Shown here: piece after piece, positions 42,662 to 51,656 of the stretch
Layout of the letters: each line of letters begins with the position of its first letter
Numbering within the stretch: the stretch's first letter is position 1
Assembly (NCBI GenBank): GCA_900318495.1
Contig: ONLA01000009.1
Coordinates: 1 to 64,000 of the forward strand
Source: an uncultured Eubacteriales bacterium
GTDB lineage: Bacteria; Bacillota; Clostridia; Oscillospirales; Acutalibacteraceae
DNA length: 64,000 bases
Direction of reading: 5' to 3'
Made by a program: the position numbers and the translations under genes
The notes under the pieces: generated by a model
What the model saw: the letters and a program-made list of their open reading frames with translations, nothing else
Databases searched by the model: none
What the model was told of the DNA's origin: nothing

Positions 42662-44083
42662 ATGAAAGTAAAATATTCTGTATTCCCGTTTATTCCGGCA
42701 TTCCTTGCCATGATGTTTTTCAAGCTGATGAGTATTTACGGACTCGACGGCAACGGACTTTTCCTCGGAATGAACGCAATGAACATCACTTATACCGTTA
42801 TAGGTATTGCAATCGGTCTTTTTGTTGTTTGCGTTATTATGAACATTATCGACCGAAAAACCGCTCCGGTTTATCCTGTTAAGAAAAACATCCCGGCAGG
42901 CGTTTTGGCTCTTTTGGGCGGCGCGTCAGTAATCGCCGCTTCTGCCGCGAGGTTTTCGGCGGCGCTTTCAAACAGCGTTGACAGCGAGTTTTATTTGATG
43001 ATAATTATTTGCGCGGTGTTCTCGCTTCCGGCAGGTGTTGCCCTAATGCTGATTTCAAAGGTGCATTTTCAGGGCAAAAGCATAGTTTCCAATATTTCCA
43101 TACTGTTTGTTTTTCCGTCGCTGTGGGGCTGTGCGGAGCTTGTTTCCGAATTTTTGATGGCTACCAAGGCTTCAATTTATTCAAGAGACTTAACCTCAAT
43201 GTTCTGCTACATTTTCCTTACCCTTTACCTGTTCTCCAATTCTATGATTGTTTCAAGAATTAAGGGCAGAAACCCTGTTAAAGCCTGCTTTATTTACGGC
43301 TTGCCGGCTGTTGCGGTCAGCGTAGTGTTCGGCATTTACGAGGTTCTCCGTCTTATGAAAGAGGGCTTTGAGTATTCCGCAATGCTTGCCGCTGTGCAGT
43401 TTATTATTCTCGGCTTGTACGCGATGTCGTTTATCTTTGAGCTGTACTCAAATTCGTACACAAAGGATGAATTTGAGGTTGTTGACGGACTTCCTGCCGA
43501 TGACAAAACCGTGGAGCAGCTTAAGTCCAAAAAGAATATTTCAGATGATGAGATCGCGGTGCTTGAGCGTACCGAAACAGAGAAGCAGTACATTGACACC
43601 GCATCTTATGATGATTTGGTGTTCTCTGAAAGACCCGCGCAGGAAGAGCTTGATGTTGAAGAGGACAACGGTTATATGTCTACAACCAAAGGTCTGGACG
43701 ACTTCATTATGGGCTATTCGGTAGATGAAGAGGAAGACGAACCTATTCCTTATTTTACAAAGCACGAGCAGGAAAACAATCAGGCTCCTCTGACGGTTCC
43801 GTATGACGACGAAACCGAAGAAAAGAGCCGCCCCGAAAAGAAGTCAAACAAGCCTGAGAAAAAGTCTGTTTCCGATGCTCAGCGAATGCTTGACGAGGCT
43901 AAAGCCGCCGGAAGCAGTTCAAAAGAAACAACGGCGGAGGAAAAAGATACAGCCGCGGCAGAAAAAGCAGCGGAGGATTTAAGCGCGCAGACAAGTAACC
44001 AAAATTCTGAAAGCAACGATGAGGATTACTATGAGCGCAGACTTAATGAGATTAATAATCTGCTCAAGGATTTGGATAAATAA
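42662..44083 (+). CDS. Seven-helix membrane protein with long acidic cytoplasmic tail
   Basis: 473 residues, ATG preceded by GGGTGGAG. Hydrophobic helices lie at about 7-24, 37-62, 76-98, 108-130, 140-160, 178-198, 210-228 and 238-260, i.e. seven or eight. From about 268 the protein becomes a hydrophilic, Glu/Asp/Lys-rich tail of some 200 residues (VDEEEDEPIPYF, EEKSRPEKKSNKPEKKS, AAEKAAEDLSAQ). It ends in a predicted short coiled coil, YYERRLNEINNLLKDLDK. I recognise no family. The low-complexity tail suggests a protein-interaction platform. It precedes the thrS T-box but has its own promoter. Confidence 0.75.
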   Translation: MKVKYSVFPFIPAFLAMMFFKLMSIYGLDGNGLFLGMNAMNITYTVIGIAIGLFVVCVIMNIIDRKTAPVYPVKKNIPAGVLALLGGASVIAASAARFSAALSNSVDSEFYLMIIICAVFSLPAGVALMLISKVHFQGKSIVSNISILFVFPSLWGCAELVSEFLMATKASIYSRDLTSMFCYIFLTLYLFSNSMIVSRIKGRNPVKACFIYGLPAVAVSVVFGIYEVLRLMKEGFEYSAMLAAVQFIILGLYAMSFIFELYSNSYTKDEFEVVDGLPADDKTVEQLKSKKNISDDEIAVLERTETEKQYIDTASYDDLVFSERPAQEELDVEEDNGYMSTTKGLDDFIMGYSVDEEEDEPIPYFTKHEQENNQAPLTVPYDDETEEKSRPEKKSNKPEKKSVSDAQRMLDEAKAAGSSSKETTAEEKDTAAAEKAAEDLSAQTSNQNSESNDEDYYERRLNEINNLLKDLDK

Positions 44084-44086
44084 TTA

Positions 44087-44115
44087 TTGACTTTGTTGAA
44101 CCGGAGTGTTATTAT
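44087..44115 (+). promoter_or_regulatory. thrS promoter
   Basis: TTGACT at 44087-44092, 17 bases, TATTAT at 44110-44115, starting 3 bases after the previous stop codon. Confidence 0.65.
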
Positions 44116-44117
44116 AT

Positions 44118-44346
44118 TAGTAACGGCTTTGAAAAGGACAACAGCCGCAACAATCCGTTTTCAGAGAGTGAAGCAAATGCTGAAAGCTTCATATTCGGAC
44201 TTGCGTCTTACCGCCTTTGAGCTTTGCGCAGGAAATGGCGCAACGTATTCCGCGTTAAGGATAATGAGGGTTTTTAACCGAATTTGGGTGGAACCGCGAG
44301 TAACTTCGTCCCAATACCTTTAACGAGGTATTGGGATTTTTATATT
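44118..44346 (+). promoter_or_regulatory. T-box leader controlling thrS (Thr specific)
   Basis: The T-box core TGGAACCGCG is at 44289-44298, followed by a terminator with CCCAATACCT (44310-44319) pairing with AGGTATTGGG (44326-44335) and a T-rich tail. The Stem I part has AGAGAGTGAAG (about 44163) and the expected order of elements. The candidate specifier is ACC at 44210-44212, a Thr codon, just before GCCTTTGAGC. Uncharged tRNA-Thr would stabilise the antiterminator and allow thrS transcription. Confidence 0.92.
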
Positions 44347-44368
44347 TTAAGCAGATAGGAGAATAATA

Positions 44369-46318
44369 ATGATTAATGTTGAATTAAAAGGCGGAGTCGT
44401 AAAAGAATTCGAAAACGGCGTAACGCCTGCGGAAATCGCTAAATCAATCGGTATGGGACTTTATAAAAGCGTTTGCGCCGCAAGGGTTGACAACGAGGTT
44501 AAGGATTTAAGAACTCCTCTGACAGAGGACTGCAAGCTTGAGCTTCTTACCTTTGACGACCCGGACGGCAAGCACGCTTTCTGGCATTCCGCTTCACATG
44601 TTCTTGCGCAGGCGGTAAAAAGACTTTATCCTAACGCAAAATGCGCAATCGGTCCGGCGATTGAAAACGGATTTTATTATGATTTTGACGTTGAAAAGCC
44701 CTTTTCAAATGAGGATTTGCAGAAAATCAAGGCTGAGATGAAAAAAATAGTTAAGTCAGGTCTTGAAATCGAGCGTTTCGAGCTTCCTCCCGAGGAAGCG
44801 GTCGCAAAGCTTACAGAAATGAACGAGCCTTACAAGGTTGAGCTCGCTTCAGAACACAGCGGCAAAGGTGAAAACATCAGCTTTTACAAGCAGGGTGAAT
44901 TTACCGACCTTTGCGCGGGCCCCCACCTTATGAGCGTCGCGCCGATTAAGGCTGTTGAGCTTACAAACTGCACCGGCGCTTACTGGAGAGGCGACGCGAA
45001 CAATGCGCAGCTTTGCCGCGTTTACGGTATTGCGTTCCCCAAGGCGTCAATGCTTGAGGAATATTTAAAGATGATGGAGGAAGCAAGAAAACGTGACCAT
45101 AATAAAATCGGACGCGAGCTCGGCTTCTTTACCACAGTTGATTATATCGGTCAGGGCTTGCCGATTCTTCTTCCGAAGGGCGCAAGGGTTATTCAGCTTT
45201 TACAGCGCTTTGTTGAGGATACGGAGCAAAAGCTCGGCTGGCTGCTTACAAAAACTCCGTTTATGGCTAAAAGCGACCTCTATAAAATCAGCGGTCACTG
45301 GGATCATTACAAGGACGGAATGTTTATTCTGGGCGATCCCGACGCGGAGGACGAAGGCGAGCTTTACGCCTTGCGTCCGATGACCTGTCCGTTCCAGTAC
45401 CAGGCTTATCTTAACGAGCAGCGTTCTTACCGCGACCTTCCGCTTCGCTACAACGAAACTTCAACACTGTTCCGCAACGAGGCGAGCGGCGAAATGCACG
45501 GACTTATCCGTGTGCGCCAGTTCACAATTTCCGAAGGACACCTTATGTGTACTCCCGAACAGCTTGAAGGCGAGTTTAAGAGCTGCGTTGAGCTTGCGAC
45601 ATATATGCTTAAAACTCTCGGCTTGTATGAGGATGTAAGCTACCGCTTTTCGCAGTGGGATCCTAACGACCGTGAAAAATATATCGGCACGGAAGAGGAG
45701 TGGGATGAAGTTCAGGGTATGATGGGCAAAATCCTTGACCATCTTGAAATTCCTTATAAAATCGGAATAGGCGAGGCGGCGTTCTACGGACCCAAGCTCG
45801 ATATTCAGATTAAGAATGTTTTCGGTAAAGAGGATACTCTTATTACAATTCAGATTGACCCGATGATTGCCGAAAAGTTCGGTATGGAATATGTTGACCG
45901 TGACGGCGTAAAGAAGTATCCGTTCATAATTCACCGCACATCAATCGGCTGCTACGAGAGAACTCTCGCGCTGCTCATTGAAAAATACGCAGGCGCGTTT
46001 CCGCTGTGGCTTGCACCTACTCAGGTTAAGCTGCTTGCCGTCGCGGACAGACATCTTGATTACGTTTACGAGGTCAAAAAGAAGCTCGAGGCTGAGGGAA
46101 TGCGCGTAGAGGTTGACGGCAGAAGCGAAAAAATCGGCTATAAAATCCGTCAGGCTCAGCTTGAAAAGGTTCCTTATATGTTCATTATCGGTGACAAGGA
46201 TATTGAAGCGGAAACGGTTTCGGTACGTCACAGAAAAGAAGGCGACCTCGGCGCAATGAAGCTTGAGGAGTTTATCTCGATGGCAAAAGAGGAAATTGAT
46301 ACAAAGCAAATTAAGTAA
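44369..46318 (+). CDS. thrS: Threonine-tRNA ligase
   Basis: 649 residues, full length. TGS domain at about 1-62 (VELKGGVVKEFENGVTPAEIAKSIG). The editing domain has HSASHVLAQAVKRLYP near 71, with the metal-type His pair. The class II catalytic core starts near 245 and has RPMTCPFQYQAYLNE (zinc Cys near 336), LPLRYNETSTLFRNEASGE, and RVRQFTISEGH. The anticodon domain begins near 545 (WLAPTQVKLLAVADRHLDY). It attaches threonine to tRNA-Thr and clears mischarged serine. Expression is set by the T-box upstream. Confidence 0.98.
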   Translation: MINVELKGGVVKEFENGVTPAEIAKSIGMGLYKSVCAARVDNEVKDLRTPLTEDCKLELLTFDDPDGKHAFWHSASHVLAQAVKRLYPNAKCAIGPAIENGFYYDFDVEKPFSNEDLQKIKAEMKKIVKSGLEIERFELPPEEAVAKLTEMNEPYKVELASEHSGKGENISFYKQGEFTDLCAGPHLMSVAPIKAVELTNCTGAYWRGDANNAQLCRVYGIAFPKASMLEEYLKMMEEARKRDHNKIGRELGFFTTVDYIGQGLPILLPKGARVIQLLQRFVEDTEQKLGWLLTKTPFMAKSDLYKISGHWDHYKDGMFILGDPDAEDEGELYALRPMTCPFQYQAYLNEQRSYRDLPLRYNETSTLFRNEASGEMHGLIRVRQFTISEGHLMCTPEQLEGEFKSCVELATYMLKTLGLYEDVSYRFSQWDPNDREKYIGTEEEWDEVQGMMGKILDHLEIPYKIGIGEAAFYGPKLDIQIKNVFGKEDTLITIQIDPMIAEKFGMEYVDRDGVKKYPFIIHRTSIGCYERTLALLIEKYAGAFPLWLAPTQVKLLAVADRHLDYVYEVKKKLEAEGMRVEVDGRSEKIGYKIRQAQLEKVPYMFIIGDKDIEAETVSVRHRKEGDLGAMKLEEFISMAKEEIDTKQIK

Positions 46319-46329
46319 GCAGGTGTAAT

Positions 46330-47106
46330 ATGGGACTTACCCCGTCCGAAAAAAAGCGGTATAATGAATCAAAAAAGCGGCGCAGGCAGGCTTATGAATC
46401 CTATGAAACGGGAAAAATCAAGCCTATCAGGTCAAAGGGTAAAATAATAGCCGCCGCTGTTGCAGCGTCGCTTGCCGTTGTTATCGGCGTTTTGATTTTT
46501 ACAGTTACAAAACAGACCGGTCAGGACGGGCAGTCCTCTGCTGTTCAGACGAATGAAACTCGTAATTCCGCCGGGCTTTTAAGGATTGTCAGCGCAAGAT
46601 ATCCGGCTGAAAAGGACGAGGTTCCAAAGCTTGCCGAATTTAACGGCTTCAGGGTGAACGAAGTTCTTTTGAAGGATTTGCAGGATATGTTTGATTCCGC
46701 AAAGCAAAAGGGGATAACGCTGAAAATAAAAAGCGCGTATTTAAGCTATGGCGAGCAGGAAAAACTGTTTGAGGCAAAGCTTAAAGAGGTCAGAAAAAAT
46801 AAAAGCTATTCTCAGGTAAGAGCCGCGGCGGTTGCTTCGGCAGAAGTCAGCAAGGCAGGCGAAAGCGAAGCGCAGCTTGGTATGCTGGTAGATTTTGATT
46901 CGGGCGATTCAAAAACCAAGGCTTTTTTGGATCGCGAGGGAATCAACTTCGGCTTTATTTTAAGGTTCCCCAAGGAGAAGGAAGATTTAACTCACCACAA
47001 TTACTCGCCGTCGCTGTACCGGTATGTCGGAAAGGATTACGCAGAAAAAATGCGAACCCTTAATATGTGTCTTGAAGAATTTGCCGATTATGAGGCGGAA
47101 AATTGA
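46330..47106 (+). CDS. VanY-like (peptidase M15) membrane protein lacking zinc ligands
   Basis: 258 residues. A basic cytoplasmic stretch (SEKKRYNESKKRRRQA), one helix at about 40-60, then an exported VanY-type domain. Fold landmarks are there: IKSAYLSYGEQEKLFEAKL (family: SGYRS..EQ), AGESEAQLGMLVDFD (family: G-x-SEH-x-x-G-x-A-x-D), NFGFILRFPKEKEDLT, and SPSLYRYVG (family: EPWHYRYVG). Both zinc histidines, in SEH and in PWH, are replaced by Ala and Leu; only the Asp remains. D,D-carboxypeptidase activity is therefore unlikely, and peptidoglycan binding or regulation is more plausible. It lies 11 bases after thrS. Confidence 0.75.
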   Translation: MGLTPSEKKRYNESKKRRRQAYESYETGKIKPIRSKGKIIAAAVAASLAVVIGVLIFTVTKQTGQDGQSSAVQTNETRNSAGLLRIVSARYPAEKDEVPKLAEFNGFRVNEVLLKDLQDMFDSAKQKGITLKIKSAYLSYGEQEKLFEAKLKEVRKNKSYSQVRAAAVASAEVSKAGESEAQLGMLVDFDSGDSKTKAFLDREGINFGFILRFPKEKEDLTHHNYSPSLYRYVGKDYAEKMRTLNMCLEEFADYEAEN

Positions 47107-47146
47107 TTTGATTAGCCTTATAAATTAAAATATTTTTAAAAAACAC

Positions 47147-47175
47147 TTGCATTTTGTAAACAAATGTTGTATAAT
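47147..47175 (+). promoter_or_regulatory. rpmE promoter
   Basis: TTGCAT at 47147-47152, 17 bases, perfect TATAAT at 47170-47175. No Zur-type site recognised. Confidence 0.75.
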
Positions 47176-47212
47176 CAATCTGTTAATTGTGTAAAGTAAG
47201 TAGGTGAAAATA

Positions 47213-47416
47213 ATGAAAGAAAATATCCATCCTAAGTATGAGCAGACAACAATTACTTGTGCTTGCGGTAATGTTATTGAAACAGGTTCAACAAAGAAGG
47301 ACATCCGCGTTGAAATTTGTTCTAAGTGTCATCCTTTCTACACCGGAAAGCAGAAGCTTGTTGATACAGGCGGACGTGTTGACAGATTCAAGAAGCGTTT
47401 CAATATCGAAAAGTAA
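47213..47416 (+). CDS. rpmE: 50S ribosomal protein bL31, zinc-binding type
   Basis: 67 residues from ATG 47213, after GTAGGTGA; a GTG at 47204 would add three residues. It starts [20 protein letters not shown] and contains CAC and CSKC, the four cysteines of the C+ (zinc-containing) form. [22 protein letters not shown] is the usual C-terminal block. It is transcribed alone between its promoter and a strong terminator. Confidence 0.97.
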   Translation: MKENIHPKYEQTTITCACGNVIETGSTKKDIRVEICSKCHPFYTGKQKLVDTGGRVDRFKKRFNIEK

Positions 47417-47435
47417 TTTCATTTTTCAGACTACA

Positions 47436-47464
47436 AAGGCGGCACGTCGTGCCGCCTTGTTTTC
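47436..47464 (+). terminator. rpmE terminator
   Basis: AAGGCGGCAC at 47436-47445, loop GTC, GTGCCGCCTT at 47449-47458, then GTTTTC. Confidence 0.85.
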
Positions 47465-47470
47465 ACTTTA

Positions 47471-47495
47471 TACTAATTTCTATCAGAAATTAGTA
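47471..47495. repeat. 25-bp palindrome, minimal relative of the MITE ends
   Basis: TACTAATTTCT - ATC - AGAAATTAGTA, perfect 11-bp arms. It differs by one base from the last 19 bases of the right terminal repeat of the element at 60552-60669. Confidence 0.65.
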
Positions 47496-47518
47496 TTAGA
47501 ATATCTTTTGAGGTTCAT

Positions 47519-48145
47519 ATGTCTGACTGCTACAAAACTGTAAAAACAGAATCACACGGCGAGTTTGTTGAAAAGCGGTCGAGGTTTATCGGTTATTGCA
47601 AGCCTGTTAAAACCGAAGGCGACGCCATTGCTTTTATAAACGAAATCCGTTCCGCGCACTGGGACGCGCGCCACAATGTTTACGCCTATTCACTGCGCGA
47701 AGGCAATCTGCGGCGCTACAGCGACGACGGCGAGCCCTCGGGCACTGCCGGAATGCCTGTGCTTGATGTTATCACCAAAAACGGGGTTCAGGATGTTTGC
47801 GTTGTGGTTACGCGTTATTTCGGCGGTGTTCTGCTCGGTAAAGGCGGTCTTGTACGGGCTTATTCCCAAGGCGCCAAGCTTGCGCTTGAGGCAGGACAGG
47901 TTATAACTATGCAAAGCTGTGTTTTGTGCTCGCTGTGCTGCAGCTATAATCAGTACGGAAAAGTCAGCGCGGTTGTTATGGATTCGGACGGAGTAATTGA
48001 CGACACGCTGTATGAGGCGGATGTTGTTATCAGGTTCCATATGCCGCCGGAGCTTCTGCCCGCGTTAAACAAAAAGCTTGCCGATATTACGGCAGGAGAG
48101 GTGCAGGCGCAGGGAGATGAAGAACAATTTTTTGTTTTTGAATAA
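47519..48145 (+). CDS. YigZ/IMPACT family protein
   Basis: 208 residues. The N-terminal IMPACT domain has EKRSRFIGYCKPV, AHWDARHNVYAYSL, RRYSDDGEPSGTAGMPVLDVI and VVTRYFGGVLLGKGGLVRAYS, all standard YigZ motifs. The C-terminal ferredoxin-like DUF1949 region runs from about 135 (LCSLCCSYNQYGKV). The bacterial family has no settled role; eukaryotic IMPACT regulates GCN2-type translation control. A GAGG site lies before the start. It is rightward, 73 bases before dnaG. Confidence 0.93.
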   Translation: MSDCYKTVKTESHGEFVEKRSRFIGYCKPVKTEGDAIAFINEIRSAHWDARHNVYAYSLREGNLRRYSDDGEPSGTAGMPVLDVITKNGVQDVCVVVTRYFGGVLLGKGGLVRAYSQGAKLALEAGQVITMQSCVLCSLCCSYNQYGKVSAVVMDSDGVIDDTLYEADVVIRFHMPPELLPALNKKLADITAGEVQAQGDEEQFFVFE

Positions 48146-48218
48146 ATTTTTAAAAAATTAAAGGATATAATAGAATTTGTGCGTAAAAAGATAATAGGAA
48201 GGCGAAAGGAGGAGTTCA

Positions 48219-49973
48219 ATGGCGTTTCCTGAAAGCTTTTTGCAGGAGCTAAAGCTTAGAAACGATATTACCGAGCTTGTGTCGTCGTATATCACGCTGA
48301 AACGGCGCGGCAGAAATATGGTAGGCTTGTGTCCGTTCCACGGCGAAAAAACTCCTTCGTTTAATATCTATACCGAAAACGGTTCGTTTTACTGCTTCGG
48401 CTGCGGAGTAGGCGGAGATGTAATAACCTTTGTAATGAAGATGGAAAACCTCGATTATGTTGACGCCGTTAAGCTTTTGGCTCAGCGCGCGGGAATGAAT
48501 ATGCCCGAGGACTCCTATGACGACAGTATGAGCAGGATAAGAACGCGTGTGTACGAGGCAAACCGTGAGGCGGCGCGTTATTACTATAAAACGCTTTACT
48601 CGCCTGACGGCAAAAGCGGACTTGACTATTTTCACGGGCGTATGCTGTCTGACCGCACAATCCGTCATTTCGGGCTTGGCTTTGCCGACGACGACTGGAG
48701 CTCGCTTTGCGATTACCTGATTGGAAAGGGCTTTACAAAAAACGAGCTTACAGCCGCGAACCTCGCTGTTAAGCAGCGCAGCGGCAGCGGAGTGTATGAC
48801 AGGTTCCGCAACCGCGTAATGTTCCCGATTATCGACCTTCGAGGAAACGTTGTAGCCTTCGGCGGCAGAATTATGACCGACGAAAAGCCGAAATATCTTA
48901 ACACCTCCGATACCCCTGTTTTTAAGAAAAGCGAAAACCTTTTTTCGCTTAACAACGCGAAAAACTCGGGCTCGCGCACGCTGATTCTTTGCGAGGGTTA
49001 TATGGATGTAATCGCTGTGAACCAGGCAGGCTTTCAAAACGCGGTGGCAACGCTGGGAACCGCTCTCACAAAGGAACAGGCTATGCTTATGAAGCGTTAT
49101 GCCGACGAGGTTGTAATCTGTTACGACAGCGACGAGGCAGGACAAAAGGCAACCGCCCGCGCTATTCCGATATTGCGAAGCGCCGGATTGCTGATTAGAA
49201 TACTGACCGTGCCGAGCGGAAAGGATCCCGACGAGTTTATCAAGTCAAAGGGAGCCGACGGCGCAGCGGCGTTTAAAAATTTGATTGATAAAAGCGGAAA
49301 CGATGTTGAATACAGGCTTGAAAAGCTTAAAAGCAGCTATAATTTGAATTCTTCCGACGGTAAAGTTCAGTTTTTGGAGGAAGCCGCAAGGGTTGTAGCG
49401 GAAATTTACAGTCCTATTGAACGCGAGGTTTACATATCAAAGCTGTGCAAGGAGTTTGAGATAAGCAAGGATTCCTTTCAGCGTCAGGTTGATTCGATTA
49501 CAAGGCGCAAAAACAGGGAAGACAAAAGAAAGGAAATCCGCAAAATCCGAAATGATTTAAGCGGCAGAGGGGACAAGCTCGATACCGAACACGCAAAAAA
49601 GCCGAGAAGCTCTTCGGCAGAGGAGGCTCTGATTGCTTATCTTATCAATAATCCCGATTCTGTTGAATATATCAGCGAAAGAGTAGACCCGGGAATGTTC
49701 CGCAACGAGCTGATGAAGAGGTATTTTACCTATTTTTCGGACAGAATTGCCCAGGAGCTCGATCCGCTCAACAACCTGACCGCTGATTTTTCGGAGGACG
49801 AAAGGTCGCGCGTATATAAAATTTTGTCTAAACACAGCGCGATTGCTCAAACGAGAAGCGCGCTTGACGAATACATTAAAATAATAAACGAAGAAAGCAA
49901 AAGGTTAAGTAAAAAAGATTTATCAAATATGACTGCAGAGGAAATTCAAAAATATTTAAATTCCAAAAAGTAG
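48219..49973 (+). CDS. dnaG: DNA primase
   Basis: 584 residues, AAGGAGGAG before the start. DnaG lays RNA primers for replication. The zinc finger CPFHGEKTPSFNI with FYCFGCGVGG is at about residues 38-65. The TOPRIM core begins near 255 with ILCEGYMDVIAVNQAGFQNAV (Glu) and YDSDEAGQKA (Asp pair). The C-terminal DnaB-interacting domain (about 450-584) is present but short and charged, ending in a lysine-rich tail. The rpoD gene follows after 21 bases, the classical macromolecular-synthesis operon. Confidence 0.97.
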   Translation: MAFPESFLQELKLRNDITELVSSYITLKRRGRNMVGLCPFHGEKTPSFNIYTENGSFYCFGCGVGGDVITFVMKMENLDYVDAVKLLAQRAGMNMPEDSYDDSMSRIRTRVYEANREAARYYYKTLYSPDGKSGLDYFHGRMLSDRTIRHFGLGFADDDWSSLCDYLIGKGFTKNELTAANLAVKQRSGSGVYDRFRNRVMFPIIDLRGNVVAFGGRIMTDEKPKYLNTSDTPVFKKSENLFSLNNAKNSGSRTLILCEGYMDVIAVNQAGFQNAVATLGTALTKEQAMLMKRYADEVVICYDSDEAGQKATARAIPILRSAGLLIRILTVPSGKDPDEFIKSKGADGAAAFKNLIDKSGNDVEYRLEKLKSSYNLNSSDGKVQFLEEAARVVAEIYSPIEREVYISKLCKEFEISKDSFQRQVDSITRRKNREDKRKEIRKIRNDLSGRGDKLDTEHAKKPRSSSAEEALIAYLINNPDSVEYISERVDPGMFRNELMKRYFTYFSDRIAQELDPLNNLTADFSEDERSRVYKILSKHSAIAQTRSALDEYIKIINEESKRLSKKDLSNMTAEEIQKYLNSKK

Positions 49974-49994
49974 TCGCCGGAAAGGAAAGATAGT

Positions 49995-51089
49995 ATGCCG
50001 CAGGAAAAGAAATCTATAGTAAGAGAACTGGTTGAGCTCGGAAAGCAAAAGGGACAGCTTACAAATCAGGATATTCTTGACGCTATAGGAGAGCTTGACA
50101 TTGATCCCGAAAAGCTTGAAAAGCTGTATGACACAATTGAAGCTCAGGGTATTGAAATTGTGGAGGATCTTGAGGAAATCAAGATTGATGACATTGAGCT
50201 TGGCCTGGTCGAACACAAGGATGATGACGGCACGGCTCCGGCTGCGGAACAGAGTATGACAATTGACGATCCCGTCAAGGTTTACCTTAAAGAAATCGGC
50301 CGCGTTCCGCTGCTTACAAGCGAGGAAGAGGTTGAGCTGGCAATAAGAATCTCCGACGGTGATGTGTCCGCAAAGCAGCGTCTTAGCGAGGCTAATCTCA
50401 GACTTGTTGTAAGCATCGCTAAGCGTTACCTCGGCAGGGGAATGCAGTTTTTGGATTTGATTCAGGAGGGTAACCTCGGTCTTATTAAGGCGGTGGAAAA
50501 GTTTGACTACACCAAGGGCTTTAAGTTTTCAACCTACGCGACATGGTGGATCCGTCAGGCTATTACCAGAGCCATTGCCGACCAGGCGCGTACAATCAGA
50601 ATACCCGTTCATATGGTGGAAACCATAAACAAGGTGAAAAAGGTGCAGAGCCAGCTGCTTCATCAAAACGGTCACGAGCCTTCTCCCGACGAAATCGCCG
50701 AAGAAATCGATATGCCTGTTGACAAGGTGCGCGAGATTATGCGCGTTGCCCAGGAGCCTGTTTCTCTTGAAACCCCAATCGGCGAGGAGGAGGACAGCCA
50801 CCTCGGCGACTTTATTCCCGATAACGACGCTCCCGCTCCTGCCGACGCGGCTTCGCACACTATGCTGCGCGAACAGCTTTCCGACGTGTTGTCAACTCTT
50901 ACTCCGAGGGAAGCAAAGGTGCTCAAGCTCCGCTTCGGGCTTGAGGACGGCAGAAGCAGAACACTTGAGGAGGTAGGCAAGGAGTTTAACGTTACGCGTG
51001 AACGCATCCGCCAGATTGAAGCAAAGGCGCTCAGAAAGCTCCGTCATCCGTCAAGAAGCAGAAAGCTCAAGGATTATCTTGACTATTAA
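49995..51089 (+). CDS. rpoD: RNA polymerase primary sigma factor RpoD (SigA)
   Basis: 364 residues. A shortened region 1.1 lies at about 5-75. Region 1.2-2 covers about 90-200, with [20 protein letters not shown] and [20 protein letters not shown] (the -10 recognition helix). Region 3 runs about 210-280. Region 4 has [18 protein letters not shown] and [20 protein letters not shown] (-35 helix). It directs housekeeping transcription, in agreement with the many TTGNNN/TATAAT pairs found here. It is co-transcribed with dnaG. Confidence 0.98.
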   Translation: MPQEKKSIVRELVELGKQKGQLTNQDILDAIGELDIDPEKLEKLYDTIEAQGIEIVEDLEEIKIDDIELGLVEHKDDDGTAPAAEQSMTIDDPVKVYLKEIGRVPLLTSEEEVELAIRISDGDVSAKQRLSEANLRLVVSIAKRYLGRGMQFLDLIQEGNLGLIKAVEKFDYTKGFKFSTYATWWIRQAITRAIADQARTIRIPVHMVETINKVKKVQSQLLHQNGHEPSPDEIAEEIDMPVDKVREIMRVAQEPVSLETPIGEEEDSHLGDFIPDNDAPAPADAASHTMLREQLSDVLSTLTPREAKVLKLRFGLEDGRSRTLEEVGKEFNVTRERIRQIEAKALRKLRHPSRSRKLKDYLDY

Positions 51090-51106
51090 GTTTCGATTAT
51101 AGAATT

Positions 51107-51472
51107 ATGTTTACTTTTGAAGAAGTCGGCGAAATGCTCGACGAAATAGCGGACAATATGCCTTATGAGTTATACCGTGACCTCAACGGAGGACTTTCGC
51201 TTTTGCCGCAGTCAAAAATTCATCCTATGGCAAAAAATAACGATTTGTTTATTTTGGGCGAGTACATACGAAATTCGCTCGGTAACGCGATTGTGTTTTA
51301 CTACGGCTCAATTATGCGGATTTACGGAAGCTGCACAAGGGAAGCGCTGTATAATCAGCTTGTTAAAATTCTTCACCACGAGGTGCGCCATCATAACGAG
51401 TATCTTGCCGGCGTGGATGATTTGGGCGATTGGGACAAAGAGCAAATAAGGAAATATCTTGAAGGTGAATAA
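51107..51472 (+). CDS. Small zincin-like metallopeptidase family protein
   Basis: 121 residues. KILHHEVRHHNEYLAG (about residues 87-102) contains the H-E-x-x-H zinc motif. The compact MMP-like fold of this family (PF06262-type) places the third ligand shortly after. The N-terminus FEEVGEMLDEIADNMPYELYRDLNGGL is the typical opening. There is no signal peptide, so it is cytoplasmic. Family members have no well-established substrate. It lies 17 bases after rpoD and before a strong terminator, so it is the last gene of the dnaG-rpoD operon. Confidence 0.88.
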   Translation: MFTFEEVGEMLDEIADNMPYELYRDLNGGLSLLPQSKIHPMAKNNDLFILGEYIRNSLGNAIVFYYGSIMRIYGSCTREALYNQLVKILHHEVRHHNEYLAGVDDLGDWDKEQIRKYLEGE

Positions 51473-51477
51473 TTTGG

Positions 51478-51513
51478 CGGTGTTACCCTGTTGTTTGGGT
51501 AACACCGTTTTTG
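51478..51513 (+). terminator. Terminator of the dnaG-rpoD operon
   Basis: CGGTGTTACCC at 51478-51488 pairs perfectly with 51497-51507, 8-nt loop, then TTTTTG. Confidence 0.9.
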
Positions 51514-51656
51514 TATCGTCAAAATACACTAAATTTAGCATTAATTTTCTACAGAAAAACAGGTGTGAGATAAATGTAAATTCTGAATAAGAATTAAATT
51601 CCGCACTGTTTTATGATAGAATATTATAATAAATGTGCTTATCAGGAGGCATTATA

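Noticed and set aside
44087..44323. Short open frame upstream of thrS
   Set aside because: It lies across the T-box leader, whose RNA elements explain the sequence.
46330..47106. Active D-alanyl-D-alanine carboxypeptidase annotation
   Set aside because: Two of the expected zinc ligands are replaced at the recognisable motif positions.
48249..49145. 298-residue leftward open frame inside dnaG
   Set aside because: Antisense shadow of a certain gene; no promoter or ribosome site.
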